Numbered from the stretch's first letter, positions 1-7,872 are shown. The stretch is DNA of 18,021 nt from JBCCTX01 sp964652565 (GCA_964652565.1 CAZZEC010000126.1:1-18021), one strand, 5' to 3'. Translations and numbers: made by a program. The notes: generated by a model not told the origin, from the letters alone.

Positions 1-746
1 CCTGGAAAAGAAAATCCACTCGTTCCGGTCGCTGCAGGGCCATGGTGAGGCATTTGAGTTACTGTATATGCATCAAAAATATGGTCAGGATTATTTTCAT
101 CTACGAGGGTGCGATAAGGAACAGATTCAGGTCTGGCATTAAAGTCTCCAGTAATAACAACCGGTTCTTCATGTGCAATCTCTTTAATTTTGGATAATAT
201 AAGTTTAGCACTTTCTCTTCTGGCTTCTTGCCCTCTATGATCAAAGTGTGTGTTAAAGTGATAAAACATCTTATCACTTTTTTTGTCCTTAAATTTTGCC
301 CAGGTTACGATTCTTGGTAAATCTGCATCCCATCCTTTTACTCCAGCACGATCAGGATTTTCTGAAAGCCAAAAAGTACTCCCTTCTAAAAGTTCCAGTC
401 TGTCTTTTTTGTAGAATATAGCAGAAAATTCGTTATCAGGGTCGGGGATTGTGTCTCCAGAAGTACGACATACTCCAAACCAAGCATAGTCTGGCAGCAT
501 TGCTGTCATATCGTCCAATTGACTTCGAAAAGCTTCTTGTAAGCCTACAACATCGGCTTCATTGAAGCGGATCATACTGGCAGTCAGATTTTTTCTTCTA
601 GGCCAGTAATTCAATCCATCATTGGGGTTGGGATATCTGATATTAAAGGTCATTACATTCAAAGAATGATCTGAAGACGCAGGAGTTTGTGCGTGCAATT
701 GCGTTGCGAGAATGAGAAATACTGACAGAATAATAGTTAGGTACAT
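1..746 (-). CDS. Secreted endonuclease/exonuclease/phosphatase family protein (3' end cut by window)
   Basis: The reading frame opens with ATG at 746 and runs without a stop to the window edge, giving 248 residues. Residues 1-20 form a signal peptide ending in LHAQ, so the product is probably exported. EEP-fold motifs follow in order: VMTFNIRYPN (metal-binding Asn35), VVGLQEAF (Glu71), HFNTHFDHRG (catalytic His) and ITGDFNARPES (Asp and Asn). The final SDH motif should lie just outside the window, so about 30 residues are missing. Members of this family cleave phosphodiester or phosphomonoester bonds in nucleic acids, inositol phosphates or phospholipid headgroups; the substrate here cannot be read. 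The gene starts 31 bp after the stop of the GDPD-PhoD gene on the same strand, so the two are probably co-transcribed as a phosphate-scavenging unit. Confidence 0.88.
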   Translation of the reverse strand, partial: MYLTIILSVFLILATQLHAQTPASSDHSLNVMTFNIRYPNPNDGLNYWPRRKNLTASMIRFNEADVVGLQEAFRSQLDDMTAMLPDYAWFGVCRTSGDTIPDPDNEFSAIFYKKDRLELLEGSTFWLSENPDRAGVKGWDADLPRIVTWAKFKDKKSDKMFYHFNTHFDHRGQEARRESAKLILSKIKEIAHEEPVVITGDFNARPESVPYRTLVDENNPDHIFDAYTVTQMPHHGPAATGTSGFSFP

Positions 747-777
747 AGGAATAAATAAGTTATTAAATGGATGTATT

Positions 778-2790
778 TCAATGTGATAAGTCAGATTGGG
801 TTAGTGTTACCGTAAATTGGACTGTGCCATCTATGGTCATACAGATAAACTTCGCTGTAGGAGTATCTGCTTGACTATCAAACTCTGCTATTAAATAAGA
901 TTCAGGAACACCCCTATCGTATACCAGATCGGGATGAGGTGTGTTAGCTGACGCTATTACCCCTTCGTGCATCGGAGATGTAATGAATTCCGGAATATCA
1001 TACCCTGCCAATTCCTGCGTGCTGTGAAGCAAGTAACGAGACCGATGTATATCTCCTCCAACGAGTATAATACCAGAAATTTTATTCTTATTAATAAATT
1101 TGAACAGCGCCTTTTTCTCATATTCATAATTATCCCAATGGTCAGGTTTATTGGGTCTTGTAGCTCCATTCCAGATCATACCACATGCAAGGATTTTGAA
1201 TGATGCATCAGATTCATTGAGGCCTTTTTTCAACCATTCCCATTGTTGTTCTCCAATCAGTGTAGGTAATTTAGGGTCTGCAAAAGAGGGCTCTGTTCCA
1301 GCAAACCATCTGGTATCAAGGAGAAATACTTCCAGATCCCCCATTCTGAATGATGTATATATACCCTTTCCATTTTCTCCGTAGGAAGGATTTGGGCGAT
1401 ACATCATGAACGCTTCCCTCGAATGTTCTTTGCCTGACAGATTCCCATCAGTGTCATTTTTTCCGAAATCATGATCGTCCCAAATACTGTAAAAGGGTAT
1501 TTTTTGTATGAAGCTTTCGAATTCCTTCATGGTATAAAACTCTCTATATCTTCGTTGTTGATAATGGGGATTGGTTGCATCTATATATGGAGTATCTCCC
1601 AGAAGTAGTAATACATCAGGGTTTTGGTTGTACATTTCTTTCCATATGGGGTAGGACTGCCCCCATTCGTCATGAATACACGATCCTAAAACCAGTGTAG
1701 TAATTTGTGGTGTACTGTAGGGTTTGGGTGTTCTAAAGGAGTGGACTTTTTCAATTTTGTCAATTGTGTATTTATAATTTGTATTTGGTATTAAATCCGT
1801 AATTTTCCAAGTAGCCGTTAAATCATTGGCGAGTGATGCCTCTGTATCGAATTTAGACGTTTCACCATTGGGGTGTAATAATATAAGTGTATGTTTTCCC
1901 GGTGAGTCAAATCTAGCCCAAATGTGAATGGAATTTGGAGTAGTATGTCCCAACACAGGTCCGTGGGTAATGGGACCTTGGAACAATAACCATCTGTCGT
2001 ATTCCGAGTCGATCTGATATTCTGTTACGCCTTCCTCTTTTAGCCAGGTAATGTCTCTATATGCACCTGATATATGTGATTCATTATCATAGTGAAATAA
2101 GTTGACAGAAGGTACAACGGGGACTTGGTGCGATTGAGCCATTTTTACTGTTTGGACATCCAACTCATTTCCATGTTCAAATAAAAAATATAGTTCGCTA
2201 ACATTTTCTCCATGTTCTATGGCTTCACTGAGTGATTCACGATTTGCGCTTATTCTTGCCTTTCCTTTGAAATAGTCTTTCGATTCTTGAGTTCCAATAA
2301 AGTATGCCGTTTCCAATAATTGGTTTTCTCGGAGGACCTTTTCCATCTCTTCATAAAATGCTTGATTATGTGAGGGTCCCTTAGTATCCATCATAATTCT
2401 TATTTTGCCTTTACACAGAGCAGCTAGCTCATAGAATTGAAGCGGACGCTCATTTCCCTGAACGGATCTCAGTTGGCTGATCTCATCCCATGTCATATTT
2501 GCTACTAGCCGCTCGTCATTGTAGAATCTTCTAAAATCTCTATCGTGATGAACGATTAGCTTGCCATCCTTACTTTCCCTTATATCTACTTCGAGCATCC
2601 AGTATCCACGCTCTACAGCAGCATTAATGGCAGATTCAGTATTTTCAGGATATCTTCCCTCTACAATTCCTCCTCGGTGAGCGATGAGCTTATATACGGG
2701 TTCAGTACTTTCTAATGGTATATACTTTTGTGGTGAGGTAGGTCCATAATGTAATAAAACGAGGATAATGAGTAGATGGATGTAATTCAT
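778..2790 (-). CDS. Secreted two-domain phosphoesterase: GDPD-like domain fused to PhoD-like alkaline phosphatase
   Basis: 670 residues with an N-terminal hydrophobic export signal (about 1-20). Domain 1 (about 32-262) has the glycerophosphodiester phosphodiesterase/PI-PLC signature: IAHRGG (His38, Arg39), PENT (Glu49, Asn50), EVDIRESKDG (Glu67, Asp69) and VHHD (His81/82). A fibronectin-like strand region (about 270-355, ITHGPVLGHTTPNSIHIWAR) matches the N-terminal domain of PhoD phosphatases. The PhoD metallophosphatase core follows (364-640): LGSC, LLLGDTPY (Asp399), WDDHDFG (438-443), LLDTRW and VGGDIHRS (Asp580, His582). The likely job is to split extracellular glycerophosphodiesters and release phosphate from the products. 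The fusion lets one polypeptide hydrolyse a diester and then a monoester (inference). A tandem 11-bp TTACAA array lies about 40-70 bp upstream of the start, which suggests phosphate control. Confidence 0.9.
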   Translation of the reverse strand: MNYIHLLIILVLLHYGPTSPQKYIPLESTEPVYKLIAHRGGIVEGRYPENTESAINAAVERGYWMLEVDIRESKDGKLIVHHDRDFRRFYNDERLVANMTWDEISQLRSVQGNERPLQFYELAALCKGKIRIMMDTKGPSHNQAFYEEMEKVLRENQLLETAYFIGTQESKDYFKGKARISANRESLSEAIEHGENVSELYFLFEHGNELDVQTVKMAQSHQVPVVPSVNLFHYDNESHISGAYRDITWLKEEGVTEYQIDSEYDRWLLFQGPITHGPVLGHTTPNSIHIWARFDSPGKHTLILLHPNGETSKFDTEASLANDLTATWKITDLIPNTNYKYTIDKIEKVHSFRTPKPYSTPQITTLVLGSCIHDEWGQSYPIWKEMYNQNPDVLLLLGDTPYIDATNPHYQQRRYREFYTMKEFESFIQKIPFYSIWDDHDFGKNDTDGNLSGKEHSREAFMMYRPNPSYGENGKGIYTSFRMGDLEVFLLDTRWFAGTEPSFADPKLPTLIGEQQWEWLKKGLNESDASFKILACGMIWNGATRPNKPDHWDNYEYEKKALFKFINKNKISGIILVGGDIHRSRYLLHSTQELAGYDIPEFITSPMHEGVIASANTPHPDLVYDRGVPESYLIAEFDSQADTPTAKFICMTIDGTVQFTVTLTQSDLSH

Positions 2791-2831
2791 GATACGTAAG
2801 CTTAATTGTGAGCAGTCAATCTTTATATAAG

Positions 2832-2859
2832 TTGTAAATTAATTGTAATCTTAATATAA
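2832..2859 (-). promoter_or_regulatory. Candidate Pho-box array upstream of the GDPD-PhoD gene
   Basis: Read on the minus strand, three hexamers TTATAT (2859-2854), TTACAA (2848-2843) and TTACAA (2837-2832) are spaced exactly 11 bp apart. The proximal one is about 42 bp before the ATG. Tandem 11-bp-spaced repeats are how PhoB/PhoP-type regulators bind (E. coli CTGTCAT units, Bacillus TT(A/T)ACA units). Similar arrays precede phnC and the response regulator gene in this window. That this is the binding site of that regulator is inference. Confidence 0.5.
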
Positions 2860-2935
2860 AGTGTTGTCGTGATTTGATGAAGAATTAACCTGTCCCTACT
2901 TCAAATTCTGCTCTCATATCTTAGGTATAAGTCAA

Positions 2936-3877
2936 TTATTCAAATACTTCTACCACACCATGGTGGTGATCACAACTATAGACTTTTATCTGTTTTCCAT
3001 TCCAGTACATACCTGCTCCTGCACTAAAATTCGTTTTCTCAGGGTAAAAAGGTTTATGGTATATTTTCTGTAACATATCTTGAGAAGCAATTTCAGAACT
3101 CAAATCTACAAGGAATACATCGGCCACATCTATCTCTTTGTTTCTTGCAAACCCTACCATCATTAGACTGTCTTCACTATCCCAAAATAAATTTAGGTTT
3201 TGATAGGATAAGAAATTTGGATCAATCCATGTAGACATATCTGCTGTTGACTTACTCCATGTTCGTAAGTGTAATACTTGACATTCAGGGTCTGCCAGGT
3301 TCATACATTGGGTGGCATATATATCTATATCCATTGAATTCCAATTTGCAACTAAAATCAAATACCCATCATTTTGGTTAACAATAGCAACTGCTCCAGC
3401 TGTAGCTTTTTCAAAAGGTCCTGATCTGGGTATGGTCAATACGGGAGTATTAAAATTGTTGATATGATAAATATGGATATTTGACGTATCTCTGGATTCA
3501 TTATCTTCAATTCCTACTGCAAGATATGGGGGAAATACTTGAATACCTCCAGCGTGTTTCATGGGCATTGAATCCAGTACATAATATTGTCTGAGTTGAT
3601 ACATAGAATCTATTGACATTTCCAGCAAGTAAGCTTCACGACCGGAGCTTCCAGATAGGTAGATGTAGGGTCTATTATTTTTCAATGTATATTGTACTCC
3701 TTGTAAGTGTCCACCTGAAGGAATAGGTATGTCTTGTATGGGAATAAAGGTTTTTGATGGATGAGACGAAATAGCTTGTAGGGAAGAGACAACATCTGGT
3801 GTGTTTTGTTGAGCCTTTACAACAGATAAAGTGATTATTGCTAAAAGTAGATTGAGACAAAGTATGGATGATTTCAT
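2936..3877 (-). CDS. Secreted protein of unknown function, possibly beta-propeller-like
   Basis: 313 residues; I do not recognise the family. Residues 1-22 are a clear signal peptide (charged MKSS, then a hydrophobic stretch ending VVKAQ). The mature part is rich in short beta-strand-like segments separated by turns (PYIYLSG, AYLLEMSI, LAVGIEDNES, IHIYHINNF, YLILVANWN, LMMVGFAR, DVFLVDLSS). This pattern suggests a propeller or another all-beta fold, but no clear repeat unit or catalytic motif is visible. No C-terminal sorting domain is present. It lies 145 bp upstream of the GDPD-PhoD gene on the same strand and is divergent from phnC. A role in handling an extracellular phosphorus compound is suggested only by neighbours. 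Confidence 0.7.
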   Translation of the reverse strand: MKSSILCLNLLLAIITLSVVKAQQNTPDVVSSLQAISSHPSKTFIPIQDIPIPSGGHLQGVQYTLKNNRPYIYLSGSSGREAYLLEMSIDSMYQLRQYYVLDSMPMKHAGGIQVFPPYLAVGIEDNESRDTSNIHIYHINNFNTPVLTIPRSGPFEKATAGAVAIVNQNDGYLILVANWNSMDIDIYATQCMNLADPECQVLHLRTWSKSTADMSTWIDPNFLSYQNLNLFWDSEDSLMMVGFARNKEIDVADVFLVDLSSEIASQDMLQKIYHKPFYPEKTNFSAGAGMYWNGKQIKVYSCDHHHGVVEVFE

Positions 3878-3942
3878 GAGGTGTGTGATTGTTTATTTTC
3901 TCAAGGTAAAAAACGGATAGTTAGAAATAATTCCAAAGTAAG

Positions 3943-4081
3943 TAATACTACTTTACAACTTTAAAACGTGAACCCCATGCAGCGATGTTGAAAACTCATT
4001 CTTTAAAACTTTGTTATGTTTAACAAGCATCCATCGGGAGTCATCAAAGGGTTGTAAACTTAACGTGTAAAAGTAGTATTA
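3943..4081. mobile_element. 139-bp MITE-like element, copy 1
   Basis: A non-coding 139-bp block bounded by perfect 12-bp terminal inverted repeats TAATACTACTTT (3943-3954) and AAAGTAGTATTA (4070-4081). In this copy the inverted repeat extends to 15 bp (3940-4084). Subterminal similarity continues inward: the left arm reaches GAACCCC and the right arm begins GGGTTG. A second copy of the same length, with 8 mismatches by my count, sits at 17546-17684 in the same orientation. The ends can be read as ATACTAC...GTAGTAT flanked by TA, as expected for a TA-targeting non-autonomous transposon; no transposase is present. It lies between the secreted-protein gene and the phnC promoter. Confidence 0.75.
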
Positions 4082-4105
4082 CTTAGTGGAAGATAATATT
4101 TACTT

Positions 4106-4145
4106 CTAACATAAGATTAACAATGGGCTTAATTTCAGCTTAACA
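4106..4145 (+). promoter_or_regulatory. Candidate Pho-box array upstream of phnC
   Basis: CTAACA (4106), TTAACA (4117), TTAATT (4129, or CTTAAT at 4128) and TTAACA (4140) form a direct-repeat ladder with 11-12 bp steps, ending 73 bp before the phnC ATG. A TCTATTTG at 4171-4178 matches five of the six fixed positions of the Bacteroidota -7 element TAnnTTTG. That would place the array just upstream of a promoter, as expected for an activator. The repeat spacing is seen directly; regulator identity and promoter assignment are inferred. A further TTAACA at 4194 is out of register. Confidence 0.55.
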
Positions 4146-4218
4146 ATACGTAGTAATATTAGCATTCATTTCTATTTGATTCATATAGAAAGATTAACAT
4201 CAATTAAGCCATTAGTAT

Positions 4219-4998
4219 ATGTTGGAAGTAGTTGATCTTGTCAAACGATTGCCGGACGGGAAAGAGTTGTTAAAAGGAATTAGTTTTCGTGTAGAAAAAG
4301 GGGAGTTTTTGAGTATACTCGGTCCCAGTGGTGCAGGGAAGTCTCTGACTATGCGGTGTTTAAATGGATTAATGAAACCTACTTCCGGGGAAGTATGGTT
4401 GACATTAGAATCGGGAAAACGGGTGGCAATTAGCCAACTAAAAGGAACGGAACTTAGGAGGGTCAGGCGTAAAATAGGAGTGATTTTTCAGGGGTTTCAC
4501 TTAGTGGGAAGACTAACATCTCTTGAAAACGTGTTAATCGGGAGGTTGGGTAACATTTCGACCTGGAGAAGTATTATTCAAGGGTTTACAGATGAAGAGG
4601 CTGAAGAAGCCTTGGCGGCCTTATCCCAAGTGAAAATTGAGGATCTAGCTTTTCGAAAAGTGAATTCATTGAGTGGCGGAGAGATGCAACGTGTAGCCAT
4701 AGCCAGAGCTATTTACCAAAAGCCCGATATAATCTTGGCTGATGAGCCCATCGCGAATCTCGATCCAGGTAATGCAGCAAATATTATGAAATTATTGCAA
4801 CCACTTGCTGATAGAATTCCTGTCGTAGGAGTGTTGCATCAACCTGAGCTGGCTGCAGAATTCTGTACCAGAACTTTAGCTATTAAATCTGGTAAAGTTA
4901 TTTATGATGGGAAACCTCAACTTTCTCAGGCTCAACTGCAGGATATTTATGGAGAAGAACTCAACGAGTTGACAGGCCAAAGGGTAATTTCCGAATAG
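4219..4998 (+). CDS. phnC: PhnC-type phosphonate ABC transporter ATP-binding protein
   Basis: 259 residues, a single nucleotide-binding domain. Walker A is GPSGAGKS (35-42), Q-loop Gln91, signature LSGGEMQ (151-157), Walker B ILADEP (Asp175, Glu176) and switch His207 (VLHQPELA). The N-terminal pattern DLVKRLPDGKELLKGISF and the C-terminal IKSGKVIYDGKP match PhnC of phosphonate importers, which powers uptake through PhnE with binding protein PhnD. Neither phnD nor phnE follows; the next gene is a PhnM paralogue 87 bp downstream. The transporter partners must therefore lie elsewhere, or this ATPase has another partner. The 11-bp repeat array upstream suggests phosphate control. Family assignment is firm; the phosphonate substrate is less so without PhnD. 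Confidence 0.87.
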   Translation: MLEVVDLVKRLPDGKELLKGISFRVEKGEFLSILGPSGAGKSLTMRCLNGLMKPTSGEVWLTLESGKRVAISQLKGTELRRVRRKIGVIFQGFHLVGRLTSLENVLIGRLGNISTWRSIIQGFTDEEAEEALAALSQVKIEDLAFRKVNSLSGGEMQRVAIARAIYQKPDIILADEPIANLDPGNAANIMKLLQPLADRIPVVGVLHQPELAAEFCTRTLAIKSGKVIYDGKPQLSQAQLQDIYGEELNELTGQRVISE

Positions 4999-5052
4999 TT
5001 GTTCATGTGTAAGAAAAGCTCTGTTTTATAACTCTTAAATTAAGATAGATTA

Positions 5053-5068
5053 TTCGCATATTTGCGAA
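5053..5068. promoter_or_regulatory. Inverted repeat upstream of the PhnM paralogue
   Basis: TTCGCA (5053-5058), TATT, TGCGAA (5063-5068): a perfect 6-bp inverted repeat with a 4-nt centre, 17 bp before the preferred ATG at 5086. It could be a small RNA hairpin in the phnC-phnM gap or an operator. It also covers the alternative upstream TTG codon at 5062, another reason to prefer ATG 5086. Confidence 0.4.
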
Positions 5069-5085
5069 GTTCTAATTATTCAACT

Positions 5086-6249
5086 ATGCAAGATGTATTG
5101 TTATCGAATGCAAAGGTAGTTACGCCCAAGCGTTACTTCGAAGGATCTATCAAAGTGGAACAGGGAATTATTGTTGATATTATTCCAGAAAAGCACTATT
5201 CGGAAGCTGTGGATTTACATGGAAACTGGCTGGTTCCTGGTTGTATCGATATTCATTCAGACTATATAGAAAAAGAGCTTCATCCCCGTACTTCTGCAAG
5301 TTTTCCACTGCCTTTCGCACTTCACTATATGGATGCTCGTGCAGCAAGTTGTGGAATAACGACGTTGTTTAGTGCAGTAAGCTTTTCTGAAGATGAGGAT
5401 AAGAATAGAACCTTTGACAAAGCGATAGCACTCACGCGCGAAATAGATCAAGCGAGGAAAGATACATTGGTAAGACATTATTTACATGCGAGGATAGATC
5501 CCAATTCTGCGGCACTGCCTGAGTACCTTGATGAGATCAGAAACCTGGAAAGCATGTATTTAGTGGTATATAATGACAGTATTCCTGGCCAAAGGCAATT
5601 TACCCTTGATCACTACATTCAAAGTGTTTCGAGAAATAGGGGATTAAGTCTGGAAGATGCTCGGATCTTTGCCGAATCGAGGATACAAAGACTTAGCAAT
5701 ATCAATCATAGAAAAGAGATACAGGAAGTACTTTCAGACTCTTGTGTGTTGGGAAGTCATGATGATACGACTGCTTCGCATGTGGATGAAGCGTATACTT
5801 TTGGCGCGACACTTGCTGAAATGCCTACCACCATGAAAGCTGCACGCAGAGCAAAAGAATTAGGGATGTGGGTTTGTATGGGTGCGCCAAATTTTTATCG
5901 TGGAGGTTCGCATTGTGGTAATCTTGCTGCTCACGAAGCCATGGAAGAGAATTTAGTAGATATGTTGTGTAGTGACTATCATTTTCCAACGCTACTCGCC
6001 AGCGTAATAAAAATGATGAATGAAGGATATCAACCACATGAAGCGATAAATTTTGTTACACTACGTCCTGCAAAAATGCTCAAATTTGATCATGAATTAG
6101 GAAGTATTGAGATAGGAAAAAAAGCTGATCTGGTAAGCTTTCAATTGAAGCATGATCATGCTGCCATTACACATGTTTGGGTGGATGGGATCATAAAATA
6201 TCAATCTTTTTATGAGCATGCCATCGTCGTTAACGAAATTAGAAAGTAA
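5086..6249 (+). CDS. PhnM-like amidohydrolase, divergent paralogue
   Basis: 387 residues from ATG 5086; the frame opens at a TTG at 5062, but family proteins begin close to the LSNAKVV strand, so the ATG fits better. The sequence aligns with PhnM (alpha-D-ribose 1-methylphosphonate 5-triphosphate diphosphatase) over its length: DIHSDYIEKELHPR (His57, Asp59), PGQRQF, GSHDDTTASHV (His225), GAPNFYRGGSHCGNLAAHEA and LCSDYHFP (Asp297). Two conserved motifs differ from E. coli PhnM and from the second copy here. The HLRCE/HLRYE motif reads HARID (Glu to Asp138), and the DHS/TPGQ motif reads DSIPGQ (His to Ser165). It directly follows phnC and its 3' end overlaps the convergent EEP gene by 11 bp. 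It may process a different phosphonate-ribose intermediate or a different pyrophosphate ester. Confidence 0.82.
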   Translation: MQDVLLSNAKVVTPKRYFEGSIKVEQGIIVDIIPEKHYSEAVDLHGNWLVPGCIDIHSDYIEKELHPRTSASFPLPFALHYMDARAASCGITTLFSAVSFSEDEDKNRTFDKAIALTREIDQARKDTLVRHYLHARIDPNSAALPEYLDEIRNLESMYLVVYNDSIPGQRQFTLDHYIQSVSRNRGLSLEDARIFAESRIQRLSNINHRKEIQEVLSDSCVLGSHDDTTASHVDEAYTFGATLAEMPTTMKAARRAKELGMWVCMGAPNFYRGGSHCGNLAAHEAMEENLVDMLCSDYHFPTLLASVIKMMNEGYQPHEAINFVTLRPAKMLKFDHELGSIEIGKKADLVSFQLKHDHAAITHVWVDGIIKYQSFYEHAIVVNEIRK

Positions 6250-6994
6250 ATAATGCCATTACACCTGCATGATCACTGGGAAATATATTGTTAATAGCCT
6301 TGTGTAAGACAATCTGAGATTGCAAACAGGTAGGATATGGGAGATCATGATTGGGTATAGTGTATATAAAATCTATGCACTTGTTATGTATGGTAGGTTG
6401 TGGTGTACTTGGAGGCGTAAGTAAATGGTAGCTGTGCTTTGCCTGAAACGTATGCTCGAAAAATTCTATGGGTGGTGTCTCAGGTTCACAATTAAAGTCT
6501 CCGCAAATAAAGTAATAAGAAGCGTTGTAGTGTTCATTGAGGTGTGCCATTAGCGTTTGCAATTGTTGAACCCTGAGATCGTGAGCATCCTTGAGATGTG
6601 TAAGGTGTACGTTTATGATGGCAATGGGAATACGATTACAAAGTATTGTGGTTATTTGTGCGATTCGTTCTCCATCTTGAATAGAATTTGGTAATTGGAT
6701 ACATTCATGTTTAATCACTTGATGAGATGTTAAAATGGCTAGACCCGAATAACTATCAACCCATTTACCATTAAATAATCGGGGTTTGTACCTTGCAGGA
6801 GCCCAGGTATAATCCATGTGTAGATGTGAAGCAATTGCCCTGGCAGTATTTGCTTGAGCAGAACCCGATACAAAGCACTCTTGTAATGCTAATATATCTG
6901 GTTTCAGTTCTGATAATTGTTGATTGATGGCAAGTATTCTTTGGTCATACGAGCCATCACATTTCCAGGTGTTGAGCGTTAGTATTCGGATCAT
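6239..6994 (-). CDS. Cytoplasmic endonuclease/exonuclease/phosphatase family protein
   Basis: 251 residues with no signal peptide. EEP-fold motifs in order are LTLNTW (Asn8), LALQEC (Glu39), INVHLTHL (His130), CGDFNCEP (Asp166, Asn168), CIDFIYT (Asp208) and PSDHAGV (Asp241, His242); the full catalytic set is present. Possible substrates are phosphodiesters, inositol phosphates or a cyclic phosphate. The gene is the only minus-strand one inside the phn region. It converges on the PhnM paralogue with an 11-bp overlap and diverges from the metallophosphoesterase over a 95-bp gap containing a 16-bp palindrome. The secreted relative at 1-746 shares the fold but not the export signal. Confidence 0.87.
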   Translation of the reverse strand: MIRILTLNTWKCDGSYDQRILAINQQLSELKPDILALQECFVSGSAQANTARAIASHLHMDYTWAPARYKPRLFNGKWVDSYSGLAILTSHQVIKHECIQLPNSIQDGERIAQITTILCNRIPIAIINVHLTHLKDAHDLRVQQLQTLMAHLNEHYNASYYFICGDFNCEPETPPIEFFEHTFQAKHSYHLLTPPSTPQPTIHNKCIDFIYTIPNHDLPYPTCLQSQIVLHKAINNIFPSDHAGVMALFTF

Positions 6995-7044
6995 GTAAAT
7001 AAATGATATTTGTGATAAACAACAGATGAAGATTTCAAAAGATT

Positions 7045-7060
7045 GTTATAAATTTATAAC
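7045..7060. promoter_or_regulatory. Perfect 16-bp palindrome between divergent genes
   Basis: GTTATAAATTTATAAC is identical to its reverse complement and lies in the 95-bp divergent gap, 29 bp before the metallophosphoesterase ATG (7090). It could be an operator for a dimeric regulator serving both genes. It is AT-rich, so chance is possible. Confidence 0.35.
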
Positions 7061-7089
7061 TATTTATTGTTTCACTTGGTACCATAACT

Positions 7090-7872
7090 ATGAAATTGGG
7101 TATTCTTACAGATGTGCATGAAGATCTTTTATCTCTAGTAAAAGCAATAGATGTACTGGATCAAAGAGGTTGTGATGAGTTAATATGCTTGGGAGATATT
7201 TCAGGATTCAATGTATTAAACTACAGGCATTTACATGTGAGGAATGCACATGAATGTCTGGAAGTACTAAAGAAAAACTGTTCAGATATTATCCTTGGGA
7301 ACCACGATCTGCATCATATCAAGAAACTCCCAACTTATAGCAATGGATTTGCTTATCCGGAAAATTGGTATGAACTCGATTTCGATGAAAAAAGGAAATT
7401 GGGTGAAGGGAAGGTGTTTTTGTACGATGATTTTGAATTACCCCCTTTGCTTCAACAAGATGATATTCAATACTTATCGCAGCTACCTGAATATATCGTC
7501 AAAACTTATGATGGAATAAATATCCTATTCTCACATTTTGCCTATCCCGATTTTACCGGATCTCGCTCTTTTTATCCAAAGCTACATCAAGAAGCTATTC
7601 CACATTTACATTTTATTGAGCGCAATGAATGTCTTATTGGGATAACCGGACACTTCCATTACCCAGGGTTTGCAAGTTGTAATGAAGAGGTATGGGAGAA
7701 ACATAGTTTTGGGGCATATACTATTGAAAATAGACTACAATGGATTTACGGTCCTTGCATTGCAAGATTTTACAAAAAAAATGGAGATCCGGTAGCAAAT
7801 GGAGTGATGATTCTTAATACTTCTAATTTGGAAATAGAAGTGATCCCTTTAGGGCACGGGGCTCAGTTATAA
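7090..7872 (+). CDS. Calcineurin-like metallophosphoesterase
   Basis: 260 residues, cytoplasmic (no signal peptide or membrane segment). The canonical metallophosphoesterase metal and catalytic motifs appear in order: DVHED (Asp8, His10), GDISG (Asp36), GNHD (Asn71, His72), FSHF (His149) and GHFH (His188, His190). The spacing fits the YfcE/DNA-repair phosphoesterase type rather than PhnP, which is a metallo-beta-lactamase fold protein, or the PHP-domain enzyme PhnPP. It sits between phnC-phnM and the response regulator gene, 81 bp before the latter. It could hydrolyse a phosphate mono- or diester made in phosphonate degradation, including ribose 1,2-cyclic phosphate, but this rests on location only. 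Confidence 0.85.
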   Translation: MKLGILTDVHEDLLSLVKAIDVLDQRGCDELICLGDISGFNVLNYRHLHVRNAHECLEVLKKNCSDIILGNHDLHHIKKLPTYSNGFAYPENWYELDFDEKRKLGEGKVFLYDDFELPPLLQQDDIQYLSQLPEYIVKTYDGINILFSHFAYPDFTGSRSFYPKLHQEAIPHLHFIERNECLIGITGHFHYPGFASCNEEVWEKHSFGAYTIENRLQWIYGPCIARFYKKNGDPVANGVMILNTSNLEIEVIPLGHGAQL

